From an uncultured Ruminococcus sp. (GTDB lineage Bacteria > Bacillota > Clostridia > Lachnospirales > Lachnospiraceae): a stretch of 64,000 nt of DNA. Each line of letters begins with the position of its first letter. Position 1 is the first letter of the stretch. Below, piece after piece: positions 61,926 to 64,000 of the stretch. The stretch is taken from assembly GCA_904377845.1 (NCBI GenBank), contig CAJFGR010000012.1, positions 1 through 64,000 on the forward strand. The letters are read 5' to 3'. The notes under the pieces were generated by a model, which was given only the letters and a program-made list of their open reading frames with translations, was not told the DNA's origin and made no database searches. Position numbers and translations under genes: made by a program.

Positions 61926-63970
61926 AGGGCGGATTCTATATCAGACTGGCAAAAGACGGGATCATGAAGAACAGGAAACTTTATTTTCCGTATATTCTTA
62001 CCTGTATCTGCATGATCATGATGTTCTATATTATTTACTATCTCGGATTTTCGGCTGACTTTACGTCGGTGCGGGGAGGAGATATGCTCCAGTCCTTCCT
62101 CAGCCTGGGAGTGTTTGTCATAGCAATCTTCTCTCTGATCTTTCTGTATTATACGAATTCATTTCTGATCCGCAGGCGGCAGAAAGAGTTCGGACTTTAC
62201 AATATCCTCGGGATGGGAAAACGCAATCTGGTCAAAATCCTCGTGTGGGAGAATGTGCTGACAGCGGTGATTTCTATTGTGTCAGGGCTTCTTCTGGGCA
62301 TTCTTTTTTCCAAGCTGGCAGAACTTGCCGCACTTCGTATTCTGGGCGGGGAGACGGGATTCGCGATCCGGGTAGAGCCGCAGCCGATCATAGTAACGGC
62401 AGTACTTTTTCTGGGGATTTTTCTTCTCATCATGCTGTGGATGATCTTCTATATCTTCCGGCTGCGCCCGGTAGAAATGCTGAAGAGTGAGAATGTAGGA
62501 GAGAAACCGCCGAAAGCAAACTGGATTCTGGCGATCATAGGAGCGGCACTGCTGGCCGGAGCGTATTATCTGGCAGTGGCGGTCATCGATCCTCTGTCGG
62601 CGATGCTCATGTTCTTTGTCGCGGTTGTTATGGTGATCATCGCTACGTATGTGCTTTTTATTTCGGGATCTGTAGCGCTCTGCAAACTGCTTCAGAAGAA
62701 TAAGAAATATTATTATAGAACAAAACATTTTGTTTCCCTTTCATCTATGGTCTACCGTATGAAGAGGAATGGAGCGGGGCTTGCGTCGATCTGCATCCTT
62801 TCCACTATGGTGCTTGTCACACTGTCGTCTACGGTGTGCCTGTATGCACAGACTGAGGACGGGATACAGAAAAGATATCCTCACGATATTATGATGGAGC
62901 TTGCCTCGGATGATTACACAGAGACAGAACCGTATAAAGAAATCGTTTCGGAAGTGCTTTCCGAATACGGGGAAAATGCGGAAAATGTGGAAGATTTCCA
63001 TATGTACAGCACAGCAGGATTTCAGTATGGAGATGAATTCAGGCTGAGCATGGCCGGTTATTCTGAGACGGGCGCAGGGGATATAGAATCAATCCGGAGC
63101 GTCTATATGATCAGCCTTGAAGACTATAACCGTCTTACAGGTGAAAGCCGGGAAATGACGGACGATGAACTTCTTCTGTATCCGTTTAAGTCTGACTACG
63201 ATTATGATAGGATATCCATCGCAGGATTCGGTACATGGAATGTAGAACTGCTGGAGCAGCAGCCTTTCCCTGTGGGAACGGCACAGGCCAATGCCGAGGG
63301 TTCATATTTTATTGTGCTGAAAGATTTATCAGTGATACAGCAGATCGAGGAGTACAGAAACTCGCTTGCGGAAGAGGATGACAGTCTGATAGTCACCTAC
63401 ATCGAAGAAAGTTACGGCTTTGATCTGTCCTGTGATGATGAGAAACAGACGGAAATCTATAACACGATCCTGGAGCGGATCGGAGAATTGGTCAGTCAGG
63501 AGAATGGTGTGGACTATCCACATTATTATATCGACTCCAAGGCGGGCGGAAGGGCGGACTACATCGCGATCAACGGCGGACTTTTCTTCCTGGGCGTACT
63601 TCTCGGCGCGGTATTCCTTTTCGGTACAGTGCTGATCATGTACTACAAGCAGATCTCGGAGGGATACGAGGATCAGGATCGTTTCGATATCCTGATGAAA
63701 GTGGGCATGACCCGGAAAGAAGTAAAGCAGAGCATCAATTCGCAGGTGCTGACGGTATTCTTCTTACCGCTGATCACCGCGGGGATCCATCTTGCTTTTG
63801 CATATCCGCTTATCTCCAAGATTCTGCTCCTTATGTCGGCCACGGAGGAGAGCCTTTTAATCCTTGTAACGATATGCTGCTATCTTGTGTTTGCCCTGTT
63901 CTACGTGATTGTATACATTATCACATCGAAAGGATACTATACAATTGTCAGCGGAAAAGAACAAAGATAG
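61922..63970 (+). CDS. BceB-like FtsX-type ABC permease
   Basis: A 682-residue permease with the ten-helix BceB layout: one helix at about 20-40, three helices at 56-180, an FtsX-like region at 195-305, a large extracellular domain of about 200 residues (about 310-520) and three C-terminal helices (545-670). The segment RRRQKEFGLYNILGMGKRNL is the conserved cytosolic FtsX motif. The extracellular domain, which senses the antibiotic complex, is acidic and distinctive. It is coupled to the ATPase gene. The natural stop is at 63968-63970, near the window end. Confidence 0.93.
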   Translation: MKGGFYIRLAKDGIMKNRKLYFPYILTCICMIMMFYIIYYLGFSADFTSVRGGDMLQSFLSLGVFVIAIFSLIFLYYTNSFLIRRRQKEFGLYNILGMGKRNLVKILVWENVLTAVISIVSGLLLGILFSKLAELAALRILGGETGFAIRVEPQPIIVTAVLFLGIFLLIMLWMIFYIFRLRPVEMLKSENVGEKPPKANWILAIIGAALLAGAYYLAVAVIDPLSAMLMFFVAVVMVIIATYVLFISGSVALCKLLQKNKKYYYRTKHFVSLSSMVYRMKRNGAGLASICILSTMVLVTLSSTVCLYAQTEDGIQKRYPHDIMMELASDDYTETEPYKEIVSEVLSEYGENAENVEDFHMYSTAGFQYGDEFRLSMAGYSETGAGDIESIRSVYMISLEDYNRLTGESREMTDDELLLYPFKSDYDYDRISIAGFGTWNVELLEQQPFPVGTAQANAEGSYFIVLKDLSVIQQIEEYRNSLAEEDDSLIVTYIEESYGFDLSCDDEKQTEIYNTILERIGELVSQENGVDYPHYYIDSKAGGRADYIAINGGLFFLGVLLGAVFLFGTVLIMYYKQISEGYEDQDRFDILMKVGMTRKEVKQSINSQVLTVFFLPLITAGIHLAFAYPLISKILLLMSATEESLLILVTICCYLVFALFYVIVYIITSKGYYTIVSGKEQR

Positions 63971-64000
63971 AAAATTTTACAAAAACAAGACAAAAACGCT

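Overview
The window reads as the chromosome of a Gram-positive gut anaerobe of the Lachnospiraceae (Clostridia). This rests on gene content and order: era / yqzL-like / recO / glyS, a folC-folE-HD-folP-folBK cluster, a sensory [FeFe]-hydrogenase paired with a SpoIIE-type phosphatase, pyruvate phosphate dikinase, an FMN-riboswitch ribU, and AGGAGG-type ribosome binding sites before nearly every gene. The genus is not resolved from sequence alone. No tRNA, rRNA, CRISPR array or complete insertion sequence was seen.

Positions 1 to about 9500 are the right end of an integrative element that enters from the left. It carries DUF932, YqaJ exonuclease and RecT annealase genes, a DUF5688 protein, one AT-rich reverse-strand gene of unknown function (4102-5568), an SF2 helicase with a small overlapping partner, and a Tn916-type xis/int pair followed by four arm-type repeats. 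The chromosome resumes just before the ribU promoter at 9522.

From 9.5 to 33 kb lie ribU, a SleB-type hydrolase, topB and yitT (reverse), an enolase homologue whose catalytic residues are substituted, two PH-domain membrane proteins, an M16C peptidase, era, a DUF134-NifX fusion, a PadR-controlled membrane protein, yqzL/recO, glyS, an M18 aminopeptidase and a ppdK gene broken by three internal deletions. From 33 to 50 kb lie a secreted metallophosphatase, YibE/F, an HtrA protease, fucO, a YtrA-type regulator with its ABC transporter (reverse), the folate operon, and a DUF4179 gene with a wrecked sigma-factor gene. From 50 to 64 kb lie the hydrogenase-sensor pair, an HPr paralogue, a broken inorganic pyrophosphatase gene, phasin-like/AarF/DgkA genes, SseB, a deleted FGGY kinase, a PRD remnant, and a Bce-type module with a broken kinase gene but a clear BceR-like operator.

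Two features stand out. First, lesions of one kind recur: internal deletions without scattered nonsense mutations in ppdK (three), ppa, the bceS-like kinase, a sigma factor and an FGGY kinase. They are either a real deletion-biased decay process or a systematic assembly fault. Second, there is a 166-bp structured element with 15-bp terminal inverted repeats at 24572-24737. Its internal three-way junction recurs at 60993-61040 with paired base changes that keep the helices. Other points of interest are the enolase pseudoenzyme, the orphan reverse-strand gene of the mobile element, and an HD hydrolase placed where the folate pathway lacks a phosphatase.
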